From Chara braunii (Eukaryota; Streptophyta; Charophyceae; Charales; Characeae): DNA of 24,372 nucleotides. Of this stretch, positions 1 to 8,152 are shown one piece after another (the first letter of the stretch is position 1; each line of letters begins with the position of its first letter). The stretch lies in the NCBI GenBank assembly GCA_003427395.1, contig BFEA01000109.1:2067451-2091822 (forward strand), written 5' to 3'. Position numbers and translations under genes: made by a program. Below the pieces are notes generated by a model. It did not search any database and was not told the origin of the DNA. It was given only the letters and a program-made list of their open reading frames with translations.

Positions 1-39
<39 letters not shown>
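1..39. repeat. (CA)n microsatellite
   Basis: Uninterrupted CA dinucleotides from the first base of the window. The repeat probably continues beyond the window edge. Confidence 0.97.
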
Positions 40-42
<3 letters not shown>

Positions 43-59
43 TGCGGGGCAACTGCCCA

Positions 60-127
60 TTTTTTTTAGTACCAAATTCTTTTTTTTCTTTTTTTCTTTT
101 TTGTTTTTGTTTTTGATTTTTTTAAAA
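60..127. repeat. T-rich low-complexity tract
   Basis: Runs of T broken by single A, C or G bases. The tract lies immediately beyond the last recognisable codons of the minus-strand gypsy reverse transcriptase, so it marks or hides one breakpoint of that element. It could also be the complement of an old A-rich tail. Confidence 0.8.
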
Positions 128-1330
128 TCGTTTTGACTATGAAGGGATGATAAAAATCACAGAAGCGAAGAACCGGCGCATAAGTCACCGCCTTCTTAAG
201 GACGTGAAAATCATGCTCGCAGAGGGGTGTCCAAAACCATGGCGGGTTCTTCCAAAGGAGGGTGGAGGTAAGGACGTATGACTATCTAACATATCCCCGG
301 ATAAAATTACTATAGTAACTAGTAATCTAACATATCCCCGGATAAAATTACTACGAAGCTCCTTGACAAATGTGAGGACGAGTCACTCCGCGATAGCAGT
401 GATCTTCGCGTCGTTCATGTGGACAACCTGGTCCGACACATGAGCTCCTAAGAAGTCTACTTTACGCTGGGCAAAGCGGCACTTACTGAGCTTGGCATAA
501 AACTCATGCTTGCATAAGCATCGTAGAACATCGAGGAGGTGTCTTAGGTGGTATTCTAAGGTACGATTGTAGACCAAGATTTCATCCAGGTACACAAGAA
601 CGTATTTTTCAAGGATATCCTTGAAGATATCGTTCATCGTCATCTGGAAGGTGGCGAGTGAGTTGGTGAGGCCAAATGACGTTACCGTGAACTCGTAGTG
701 GACGAAGCGCGATTGGAAGGCGGTCTTCAGCTAGTCCCCTGCGACAACGCATGTATGGTGGTAACCGCTACGAAGATTGATCTTTGTGAAGAACGGTTGT
801 CTGCCAAACGGTCAAACAACTCATCCACCTGAAGCATGGGATAATTGTTCTTAACCGTGTAACGGTTAAAGACGCGATAATCAATGCAGAGTCAGAAGGT
901 TTCATCTGCTTTGCAAACAAAGAGAACGGGTGCACCCCAGAGACAGTTACAGGGTTTAATGATAACCAATCGAAGGAGCTTCTCAAGCTGACGCTTGAGT
1001 TTCGTCGCCTCTGGAATTGAGAATCCATAGGATGCCTGATGGTGGACACATAGTCCGGCACGAGTTGGATAAAATACTCAACACCTCGCATCGGAGGGAT
1101 CCCGCTGTATGAGAAATACGGGGGACAGACGTTGCGGTACTCTCGAATCGGGTCACGAACAACGGGTATAAAGTCAGTCGTGAATTACGTGAGTTCTTCA
1201 ATGGCTGCGTCAGCATGAGACGTATGTGTGGATTCGTCGGTGGACGGCGGAGGAACCTCAGATATCAAAGGGGTATCCGTCAGCTGAGAGGTGGATGGGG
1301 TATCGGTCTTCAAAGAGATGAGCTCAACCT
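128..1330 (-). pseudogene. Ty3/gypsy reverse transcriptase remnant (5' half of element)
   Basis: Reading the minus strand from about 1150 down to 128 gives the classic gypsy RT blocks in order. They are a WGAPVLFV-like block near 915-935, CIDYR followed by a YTVKNNYP-like block near 840-890, FFTKINLRSGYHH near 755-800, FGLTN...TFQ near 645-680, the active-site block YLDEILVY near 575-600 (usual form Y-x-D-D, second Asp here Glu), FLGAHVS near 435-455, FIRGY near 285-350, and a W...LKKA...PVL...PF block at about 130-235 that normally leads into RNase H. It is dead. There is a TGA near 893 in front of CIDYR, a TAG near 732, single-base shifts near 797 and 1028, and the catalytic Asp to Glu change. 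In life this enzyme copies the element RNA into DNA in cytoplasmic particles. The family call is secure from the motif order; the exact lineage is not determined. Confidence 0.9.
284..353. repeat. 29-bp direct duplication inside the RT remnant
   Basis: The same 29 bases occur at 284-312 and 325-353, separated by 12 bases. On the minus strand each copy encodes the FIRGY segment of gypsy RT, so this is a local duplication within the dead gene and not a regulatory repeat. The segment that normally precedes FIRGY is deleted. Confidence 0.9.
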
Positions 1331-2020
1331 ATGGACCGAATGGATCATGGCGAATAAGATTTATGACGTTCACCGAATATAAGGTGACGCCCTCCTGATG
1401 TATACAGTGAGCAACTCGCGAGGGGAAGTGAAGACGATGTCTAGTTGGGATCCATAAACGCGAGAATTTTAGGGAGGAAGGTCGGGACTCGGGAGGGATA
1501 TCGGTCGTGGTGAGGAGTGGGACGTGATAGGTCTGACCACACTTAGTTTCGAGAACGAGTGTCTTGGTCGACAATTCGGCCTCTGTGCCACGGAACTTGC
1601 GAGACATGTGCCAAGGATAAAGTCGTACCCAGTCTCCAACACGCCGAAGTATGCAGAGGAATGGTAGTGTCGAGGCGCATGGGTACTATCCGATGGCTAG
1701 AGGGTGTGGAAAAAGTGGAGGTCGAGGACTGTCTGATCGAAAAAATGTTGCGTCTTGTTATCTTCGAGGGTAACAGGTATAGGAGAGCGAGACTCGGAGG
1801 TAGCAAGCAAGCTTCGTCAACCACACAAGGGTGAACGAAATCCCTATGCGAGTTGGAACCCCATAAAATGTGGTACACTTTAAAGTTTATAGATGTCCCA
1901 AGGCGAATAAGAATAATGGGGACGGTGCGAGCAGGGTCAGAGAGCAGGGCATCCAGACAAGCCTAAAGAATTCTCAAATCTAGGAGGGATGACATAACGT
2001 CATCGCGAGTCGCCAGCTGA
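1331..2020 (-). pseudogene. Ty3/gypsy aspartic protease region remnant
   Basis: The minus strand at about 1609-1649 reads FGVLETGYDFILGT, which matches the C-terminal GYDxILG signature of retropepsin domains in gypsy polyproteins. It is followed downstream by a stretch ending CGQTYHVPLL that links protease to RT. The protease would cut the polyprotein during particle maturation. I did not find a clear D-T/S-G active-site triad upstream, and the frame is broken repeatedly between 1543 and 2020, so the catalytic half is lost or too diverged. Its position between the zinc knuckle and RT supports the call. Confidence 0.7.
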
Positions 2021-2283
2021 GCACTACAACGAGTTGTGCAAACACATTAAAATTCTCGGAGGGGAGAGACTAAATGCAGCGGTCTGTTGTGGGGCAGACG
2101 GTACCTCGACAAACGACGGGGCAGAGGAAATTGCATCTGTTGTGTCATGAGGATCCTCTGGTGTGGTAGCCAAAGGGGCAAACCTCGACTCGGTGGTCAG
2201 GAACACAACTACATGTTAGGCCTCAGAGGTACACTGCGCCGTAGATAGTCGGATGGGACTGGCCAGAGAGGCCCGAGGGGGGA

Positions 2284-2580
2284 CTATGAACAACGGTGAT
2301 GGGAAATGTCAGCACAATAATGATCGAGGGCGGCATTATATGGGCAGTGCGAGGAGGTATGACCATCCTCAAGGCAACAAATACAACGTCGACGGGCCTC
2401 GATGGAGGCACGCATATCAGGTGTCAGAGCTCCATGAGGAGGGACAAAGCCCTGCAGGAGGTTCACCTCAGGAACAACGAACGTGCGGGCATCGGGCTGT
2501 GCAAACCGGTTGTGAGCACGACCCATAGTGGATAGGGTCATTTGCAAGCGATCACCAGAGGTGGTCGTCTCGTCATCCAA
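2284..2580 (-). pseudogene. Gag nucleocapsid zinc-knuckle remnant
   Basis: The minus-strand reading frame of 98 codons carries a textbook CCHC zinc knuckle, C-x2-C-x4-H-x4-C, with the four ligands at residues 66, 69, 74 and 79 (genomic 2344-2385). Such knuckles bind element RNA for packaging into virus-like particles. The frame differs from that of the Gag core just upstream (2607-3284), so a frameshift lies near 2580-2607. A stop follows shortly after the knuckle. The position between the Gag core and protease is as expected for Ty3/gypsy. Confidence 0.8.
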
Positions 2581-2606
2581 ATGGTAGCGAATGACGTTCT
2601 TAAGTT

Positions 2607-3652
2607 CTATGTCCTCAGAGGCAGCCCCAACGGTACAATTGAGCTCGTTCGTAGGGTCATCACCATACTTGAGCGAGGTATAGCGCTGAGAGAATGGTGC
2701 TCCTTTCTGTGTTCGGCGGCGGAAGCGGCCGGGGTAAGAGGAACGGCCTCGGGTGGTGCCACATGACTAAGTCGTGGCGGCAGGCTTCGCAGAGGATGAG
2801 GCGATGCCATTGGAGAAACAATTACGCATCCTCTGATATTGGCAAGCGACTTCGTATGCTTGCTCTGCTGACGAGAAAATGACCCCTTCCACAACTCCAG
2901 GCGGTAGCCGGCCGGGAAACTGCAATGACATCGGTCGAAAAGCACAATCTATGAGAGCAACGTCTCATCGCATGTGAGGCGGGCGTCCTGAAACACCCGA
3001 ATGTAACGCTCTAAGTCACTTGCAACACAGGACCTTGACCACCGCGTCTGGGTGATGCGGGTCAAGGCATCTGTGGCGTCATGCCGAGCACCGAAGCGGT
3101 CATGAAGAAGGGTCGTGAAATCCACAAAGGTGGGGACCGCACCCATACACCGACAATGGTCATAATAGCTCTCCCACGTGAAGGAAGGGCTGCCATGCAA
3201 TCTGGTTGCGAGCACATCGCACCACATCTCTTGGGGGTAGTTGTCAACGTCACTATGCGTGTGGCTATCTACAGCCACTGCCACACGCAGAGTGCGTCAT
3301 CGTAGTCAGGTATTTCCGACAGCCGCACAACTGGGGGTCCGTTGTGCTGATGACGAGGGAAATTGGCTGGGGTGTCTGCACTGTTGTGGCAAGGTCGGGG
3401 CCGGTACAGGGGTGGGAGTGGAAGCAAGTTGTGGGTCGTTGCTACTGGCAGGGGGGCCATTAGATATGGAGGCGGCAGCCGCAGGAAGCTATGACGAAGT
3501 GGCGAGGTAAAAAGGGAGAGGAGGGGGAGCAGGTCGAGGAAAGCGAGTCTGCATGCTAGAAGCGGAAGGGGTGGCAGACGAGGAAGAAGGGTGAGCAGCT
3601 TGAGAGGGGTGAGGTTGTCGCAAAGTAAGAATCTCCGCTTGAACCTGCACAA
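2607..3652 (-). pseudogene. Ty3/gypsy Gag core remnant
   Basis: Residues read from 3284 to 2949 on the minus strand look like the retrotransposon Gag domain: an aromatic-rich WESYYDH segment, then F-x-D-F...LLHDRFG, then a helix ending ALTRITQT and a YIRVFQDA segment. After one stop at 2946-2948 the same frame stays open to 2607 with a basic, Pro-rich region. An N-terminal Pro/Leu-rich piece (3269-3652) is in another frame, so there is a shift near 3270-3284. Gag forms the particle shell. The assignment rests on this pattern and on the zinc knuckle and RT that follow. Confidence 0.7.
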
Positions 3653-3830
3653 GTAGCCACGCGTTGGGTGTGCGGTGTCGCAGGTGGTGGAGTCGGGGCG
3701 GGTACTCGAATGGGGGGTGGAGTCACAAACTGAAAGGTTCAGTGAGGGGGAAGTAAGGAGACAAGAAGTGGAGGAAGTGCTCCGAGCCGTAATTTTGCGA
3801 CCGGTATGGGGAGTTGTGAAGCTGTGTCGT

Positions 3831-3910
3831 CGCTCGTACGTCGTACGGAGGGTCTCCGTACGGCCCGTGCGTACGGACGGACGAACGGCCGTACAAGCGT
3901 ACGGATGACG
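3831..3910. repeat. CGTACGG-rich palindromic cluster
   Basis: About six copies of CGTACG, CCGTACGG, CCGTAC or CGTACGG occur in 80 bases, including CTCGTACGTCGTACGGAG and CCGTACGG. The cluster lies at the 5' edge of the minus-strand gypsy Gag. On the minus strand it encodes Arg/Val/Pro-rich residues. It may be a decayed tandem repeat in the element's leader or Gag N-terminus. Confidence 0.7.
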
Positions 3911-3934
3911 GTCGTCCGAAGGCGTTTTAGGGGC

Positions 3935-3996
3935 AAAAAAAAAAAAAAAAAAAAAAAAAAAACAAAAAAAGGGTGGTAGATCTTTTTGAGATCTAC
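3935..3996. repeat. Poly(A) tract followed by an 8-bp hairpin
   Basis: A28 runs from 3935 to 3962, then one C and seven more A. At 3976-3983 and 3989-3996 there is a perfect 8-bp inverted repeat (GTAGATCT/AGATCTAC) around a 5-base loop. The tract separates the minus-strand and plus-strand gypsy halves. Confidence 0.85.
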
Positions 3997-4056
3997 AGCC
4001 CCATTATTTTTTTCTATTTTTTGGCCATCAGCGATGCGTCAGGTTTGCAGTAGGAA

Positions 4057-4660
4057 TTGTACTTTCTCACTACTCCTCCAGATTCCCCTTGTCCCCATGT
4101 TTCCTACTCCCCGCCCCCTCCTGCTGGCACTGCTTCTCCACTAACACTTATCCTTCCACCACTCTCCTCTACTTATAGTCCTCCTGTCACTTACTCCACG
4201 ACCATCGCGGAGGATGAGACTGTCGAGGCTTGTGTTGGGGATTGCCCAATCGTTTTCTACTCCCGTGAACTACTGCCTGCCAAGATACACTGCCGATAAA
4301 CGTAAGGTTCTTGTAGTAGTTTATGCTACCCGACACTGGCGTCATTATCTGCACGGGGCGTCCTTCACGGTGCGTATGGACAACTCTGTTGTCCAAACTT
4401 TCCTCACGAAGCTCAAAATTTTTCCTCGATAGATACATTATTGGTGTGATTTATTCCAGTTCAGTTTCACAACTCAGCCTATCAAGGGTGAAATGAACCA
4501 CGTCGTCGATACCTTGTCCCGCCGTCCTCAGGAACCCACCAACCTTGCCGCCATCTCTGTCACCACCGTTGATCAATTGATGGTCGATGCATCTCACATT
4601 TAGTACCGCCACTGCCCCGATTATCGCGACATCCACGCGACACTGCGTAGTGGCAAGACC
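4057..4660 (+). pseudogene. Ty3/gypsy RNase H remnant (start of 3' half)
   Basis: From about 4205 the plus strand reads PIVFYSRELLPA, then in the next frame YTADKRKVLVVVYA, RHWRHYLHG and F-x-V-R-M-D-N, and after a stop at 4430-4432 a GEMNHVVDTLSRRP-like block near 4490-4530. These are the standard RNase H blocks of gypsy Pol and the DALSRR-type border before integrase. RNase H removes element RNA during reverse transcription. The frame shifts near 4290 and is cut by a stop near 4430. The first recognisable residues correspond closely to where the minus-strand RT half (128-1330) stops. Confidence 0.87.
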
Positions 4661-4978
4661 GTTCCTTCATACGCCCTCGGTGAGACCGGTCTCATGTACA
4701 GGTATGGTAAATCTGGTCAACTCGAACCACGTACTTGCGTTTCCTCCACTGAACAACTTCGTGTTCAAGCCGTAACAGAGTTCCATGACCAGACAGTTGC
4801 CGGTTATATGAATTTTCATAAGACGTTCGCCCGTGTGTTCCGCCTATACGTATGGCTGGAGTCCAAGGACTTCGTCAAAGCGTACATCGACGAGTTACCT
4901 ACCTGCCAGGAGGTGAACAATGTGAACGACCTTCCGTAAGGGTTACTTCAACCTCTACCCATACATGAGTGTCGTTGG
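4661..4978 (+). pseudogene. Integrase N-terminal zinc-binding (H2C2) remnant
   Basis: The plus strand reads FHDQTVAGY...FHKTFARV...WLESKDFVKAYIDELPTCQ, which aligns with the H2C2 module of gypsy integrases (HD...AGH...KT...YxW...C..CQ). Two ligands are gone: the second His is Tyr (AGY) and the first Cys of the CxxC pair is Leu (ELPTC). A TAA at 4937-4939 ends the frame, yet a GLLQPLPI-like linker follows at once, as in the intact family. The module would help integrase bind DNA ends. Confidence 0.85.
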
Positions 4979-5345
4979 CAGTCCATCTCGATGAATTTTG
5001 TTGGTCCTCTCCCCCCTCCCACCGAGCGCGGAAATGATGCTATCTTGGTCACCGTCGATCGTTTCACGAAGCGTGCACATTTTGTCCCGTGCCACTATCG
5101 CATTAGCGCTCGGGAGGTCGTCGACATCGTCGATCGAGTAGTGAGAGATCATGTCTTACCTCAGAGCATCATCTTCGACCATGACCCGCACTTTACCAAC
5201 ACATTCTGGCGACTCCTACACGATACGTACGGATCTCATGTTTGCTTCTCGTCGTCTTACCACCTTTAAACGGATGGTCAGACTCATGTCACCAATAAAA
5301 TTATCAGTAATATCATTCGAAAGTTTTTTATTAGGGATGACCAGA
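4979..5345 (+). pseudogene. Integrase catalytic core remnant, catalytic residues lost
   Basis: The plus strand gives MNFVGPLP, VTVDRFTKRAHFVP, LPQSIIFDHDPHFTN, then YHL-stop-TDGQTH. This is the rve integrase core of Ty3/gypsy elements. Of the D,D-35-E triad, the first Asp (normally in MDF) is Asn, the second is kept in FDHDP, and the Glu after TDGQT is His. A TAA at 5267-5269 interrupts the core. The enzyme would join element DNA to chromosomes; this copy cannot. The family is certain. Confidence 0.92.
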
Positions 5346-5790
5346 AGTAAGACTTACACTTAGCTCATGCGAAGATTTCGTAAAATCACGTCGTTTCGCC
5401 ATCCACGGGGATGTTGCCATTCTATTGCGACCTCGGCTACCACCCTCGTGTACCCGCGGATTTTCTATGATCGTCGCGGTTGTGCCCGGACACTCGTTGT
5501 CCTTCACTTGACGATTGGATCACCCACATGGCGATGATTATGAGGTGTGCACACGAGAGTCTAACCGATTCCCAGACTCGCATAGTCGCACGAGCGAACC
5601 TATCACGAATATATCATTCATTCAAAATCGGTGACGATGTGCTCGTCGACGCACGCCACTTGCAGCTCGAAGCGGATACGCTTCACAAGTTCAAACGTCG
5701 TTTCTTCGGTCCATGCGGCATCCTTCAAGCCATCGGTTCTGATACTGTCGCCAGTCCAATCAGTTTTTGTATGAATCTACCTGATTAACT
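5346..5790 (+). pseudogene. Integrase C-terminal domain remnant with GPY/F module
   Basis: After several stops (near 5358, 5382 and 5467) the frame opens at 5480. It contains helical residues, then SFKIGDDVLVDARHLQL and FKRRFFGPCGILQAIG, the GPY/F signature of the integrase C-terminus in chromoviruses. TAA at 5786-5788 closes the frame. A HDVYHVSLL-like block follows at 5809-5835, matching the usual VFHVSLLR linker before the chromodomain. Confidence 0.85.
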
Positions 5791-5827
5791 TCAACATACT
5801 TCCGTACATGATGTATACCATGTCTCC

Positions 5828-6049
5828 TTGCTGCGTTCTTCTCGCAACCATCTGAGCGCTTCGTCGGGCGCCCTTAGAGCGCTCTTACCCATCATGGTGG
5901 ACGGTCACGAGGAGTTCGTCGTTTTCGACATCGAATCTCGCCGAGTTACCGACGATACTCCTCCATGCATGAAGTACCTTGTGCATTGGAAGAGCTATCC
6001 TAATGAGGAGGCTACTTGGGAATCCTTTGAGCATTTGGAGCACGCCTGA
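5828..6049 (+). CDS. Chromodomain of a chromovirus integrase (partial)
   Basis: An open stretch of 73 codons ends with YLVHWKSYPNEEATWE followed by the terminal helix EHLEHA, the hallmark of a chromodomain. In chromoviruses this tail is fused to integrase and directs insertion to particular histone marks. The aromatic residues of the fold (Y and W in YLVHW, W in TWE) are present. It ends at TGA 6047-6049, and the palindromic element begins seven bases later. It is part of a dead polyprotein, not a separate gene; the start shown is only the first in-frame ATG. Confidence 0.9.
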   Translation: MLRSSRNHLSASSGALRALLPIMVDGHEEFVVFDIESRRVTDDTPPCMKYLVHWKSYPNEEATWESFEHLEHA

Positions 6050-6055
6050 ATGTTG

Positions 6056-6329
6056 AACAGCCATTTCGTCAAAACAGACATATTATATTTTTTGAACGAA
6101 ATCAAAACTGACTTTTTTGGCCAAAATCCGTTCTGAATTTTTGGCTCTTGGGGGTCCGGCGTTCCCAAAATGTCGTACCCCCTACATGTATGCTTGAGAC
6201 CAGATACATGTAGGGGGTCCGGCGTTCTGGGAACGCCGGACCCCCAGGAGCTAAAATTTCCGACCGGATTTTGGCCAAACAAGTCAGTTTCAAAAAATAT
6301 AATATGTTCATTTTGACGAAATGGTTGTT
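6056..6329. mobile_element. 274-bp palindromic (foldback/MITE-like) element
   Basis: The two halves are near-perfect inverted copies. The left end AACAGCCATTTCG matches the complement of the right end with one mismatch. The pairing continues through TCAAAA, a CATATTATATTTTTTGAA block, TTTGGCCAAAATCCG and GGGGGTCCGGCGTTC to TACATGTAT around a short centre near 6180-6200. The left arm has about ten extra bases near 6100. Inside the right arm is a second perfect hairpin, GGGGGTCCGGCGTTC and its complement around two bases. The flanks read GTTG at 6052-6055 and 6330-6333, a possible 4-bp target-site duplication. No coding capacity. The superfamily is not assigned. Confidence 0.85.
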
Positions 6330-6333
6330 GTTG

Positions 6334-6630
6334 GTGCGTCCATATGATGGTGCTCGTCATGCTGAGATATCTACTCCTACTCAACCGACTGACCTTCTTC
6401 CTCCTCCTCCGGCCGAGGAGATTGCCGAGGACAAGTTCGCTTTCTCTGAGGTCGTTCTTCCGCACCAGACGGACGCCTCCGCGAGTCCACAGCGCACTCG
6501 TCGACGCCCTCAGCGTCTCATTTACTCCCATCACTTACCTAGTATCTCCTACCACCAACTCACACTATCACGTACTTCATCATCAACTTCTTCAGGACGT
6601 CGGCATTTTGCGTCTCTGCTTCGACATTGA
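6334..6630 (+). pseudogene. C-terminal tail of the gypsy polyprotein beyond the palindrome
   Basis: The plus frame that starts at codon boundary 6334 stays open to a stop at 6628-6630. It encodes a Pro/Glu-rich then Arg-rich tail (PPPPAEEIAED, RTRRRPQR). If the 274-bp palindrome plus one 4-bp repeat (278 bp) is subtracted, this frame falls in phase with the chromodomain frame. This suggests it was the continuous C-terminus of the same polyprotein before the insertion. The stop at 6047 would be a separate mutation. Confidence 0.55.
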
Positions 6631-7248
6631 CTCGACGCTGACTTCATCGACGTCATGGACCACCTCGATGACTTCATCCATCTTCTCGACTTCTACTACT
6701 TTATCGGCTTGAACTACTTCAGACGTGATTACTTCATGCCACCACCCTACCTTGTGCATTTCCTTGTATGTGTCGCATGATGGTTCTAGCGTAGCTGGTC
6801 ATCCTTGAGTTGGACTCTCCCTTGGTATCGCATAGGCATTGAGACCGTAGCGTTATCTTGGCTTCCTTGCTCCTGGATTTGGCTTCCTCCCTGGTCAGTG
6901 AGTTGTGTGCGTATTTCCCTCACCCACTACCCTCATCACCCTAGTGTCAGTCATGCATGCCTTCCGTTAGGCATATCTCCACCCTATCTCTGACTCCCCT
7001 TTCTTGGTCGACCCTGCATGGTGTTACCCTTTTGTCGGGCATTACCTGCCTTGACGGTCTATCTGCTAGGGTCATTGGTTTTGTTTTGCTACCACCCCCT
7101 CGCCCTGAGCTTGATGACCCATCCTGTTTTCGTGTGTGACTACCCGTAGGAGTTTCTATTCTTAGCTTGTATTACCCGTCTTCGTGTGTGACTGCCCCTA
7201 GGGTCAATGGTCCAAATATTTTGGGAAAAAAAAACAATAAAAATAAAA
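6631..7248. other. Probable 3' non-coding end of the gypsy element; no LTR ends recognised
   Basis: Pyrimidine-rich sequence without convincing coding. It could contain the 3' LTR, but I see no clear TG...CA boundaries or polypurine tract. A 21-bp direct repeat, TTCGTGTGTGACTRCCCSTAGG-like, occurs at 7131-7151 and 7182-7202. An A-rich stretch (7225-7250) leads into the next inverted-repeat element. Confidence 0.5.
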
Positions 7249-7633
7249 AATTGGGATAATTTACAAAATACCTCCATAGATTGAGATATATGTCAAAATG
7301 CCCCTAAAAGATTTGAATAAAGTGGAATGTTCGTCTAAAAATCTTTTGTGAAATACCCGTGTTATCGGTCGGGCCCCCCATCTTTGCAATATACCTCTAC
7401 CGGGTACTGTCCAACTTCGCAAAATGCCCCTGGTCCAGTACTTGCCAGTTTTTCAAGGCCCAATTGCAAAATGCCCAGGCCCAAAAGGGGTAGTCCAGAT
7501 TGCAAATTCGCTCACCAGTCTGGCAGAACACTAAGAATTCAGCTCAAGAGGGTATTCTGTTGTACCCTCATTTTCGGGGTGCATTTTGGCATACACATCC
7601 ACTTATGGGGGTATTTTGCAAACTATCTCAATT
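7249..7633. mobile_element. 385-bp element with ~32-bp terminal inverted repeats
   Basis: The left end starts AATTGGGATAATTTACAAAA and continues TACCTCCATAG. The complement of the right end (7602-7633) starts AATTGAGATAGTTTGCAAAA and continues TACCCCCATAAG. The aligned part differs at four sites, all transitions. The inside repeats a related motif, (G/A)CAAAAT(G/A)CCYC, at about 7263, 7293, 7385, 7419 and 7466, and in inverted form near 7576 and 7607. There is no coding. I could not identify a target-site duplication, so the superfamily is open. It is probably a non-autonomous DNA element. Confidence 0.65.
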
Positions 7634-7650
7634 ATGTTCCTTGAACTCCT

Positions 7651-7705
7651 CCCCCCCCCCCCCCCCCCCCCCCCTTTTTTTTTNGGGGGGGGGGGGGGGG
7701 GGGGG
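7651..7705. other. C24-T9-N-G21 homopolymer join (likely assembly artefact)
   Basis: A run of 24 C, then 9 T, a single N and 21 G. Two opposed homopolymers meeting at an N look like a gap closed by low-quality reads, not genomic sequence. Linkage across this point is uncertain. Confidence 0.85.
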
Positions 7706-8152
7706 AATATGTTCAATGGGACATCGTGCTGGTTCCCAACACGTGAAGCTCCCCACGAATAAGGACATAGGGCGTCATCAGAACTCCTTGAGGATGTGAA
7801 ATCCACAAGGACGTGCTCAATCCACCTCTCCTTGGGTATGAAATTGAAAACGAAATGTAAAAACGCTACAAGGAAAATTCCTTATGACCCCAGCCAAAAT
7901 TTCCTTATCCCCAATCCCCAAGGGACCTTACGAGGTCCCTTGGAGCTTAAGGAACCGCGATTCACGGAGTGGCGAAGATATGTGTCGATGGAGAGTTTCA
8001 GTTCTTGGGTGGTCCAGATGTGCTCTGACGGCGTTAGCACGGACATTCCCACCCTCCAACGTCTGTGTAGTCCCCCAACAGTCTCCAACGTTTACTGTTT
8101 GCAGTGGGCCTCCATCAGGTGGCGCCGTCGTCTTCGGCCGGCATAATGCGGT
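7706..8152. other. Unassigned sequence with an 11-bp hairpin
   Basis: No recognised gene. A perfect hairpin lies at 7918-7928 and 7933-7943 (CCAAGGGACCT, loop TACG, AGGTCCCTTGG). It has no T-run after it and no clear role. Confidence 0.5.

Noticed and set aside
5995-6534. 179-codon minus-strand ORF
   Set aside because: It runs through both arms of the palindrome and gives mirrored peptides; opposite to the clear plus-strand chromodomain.
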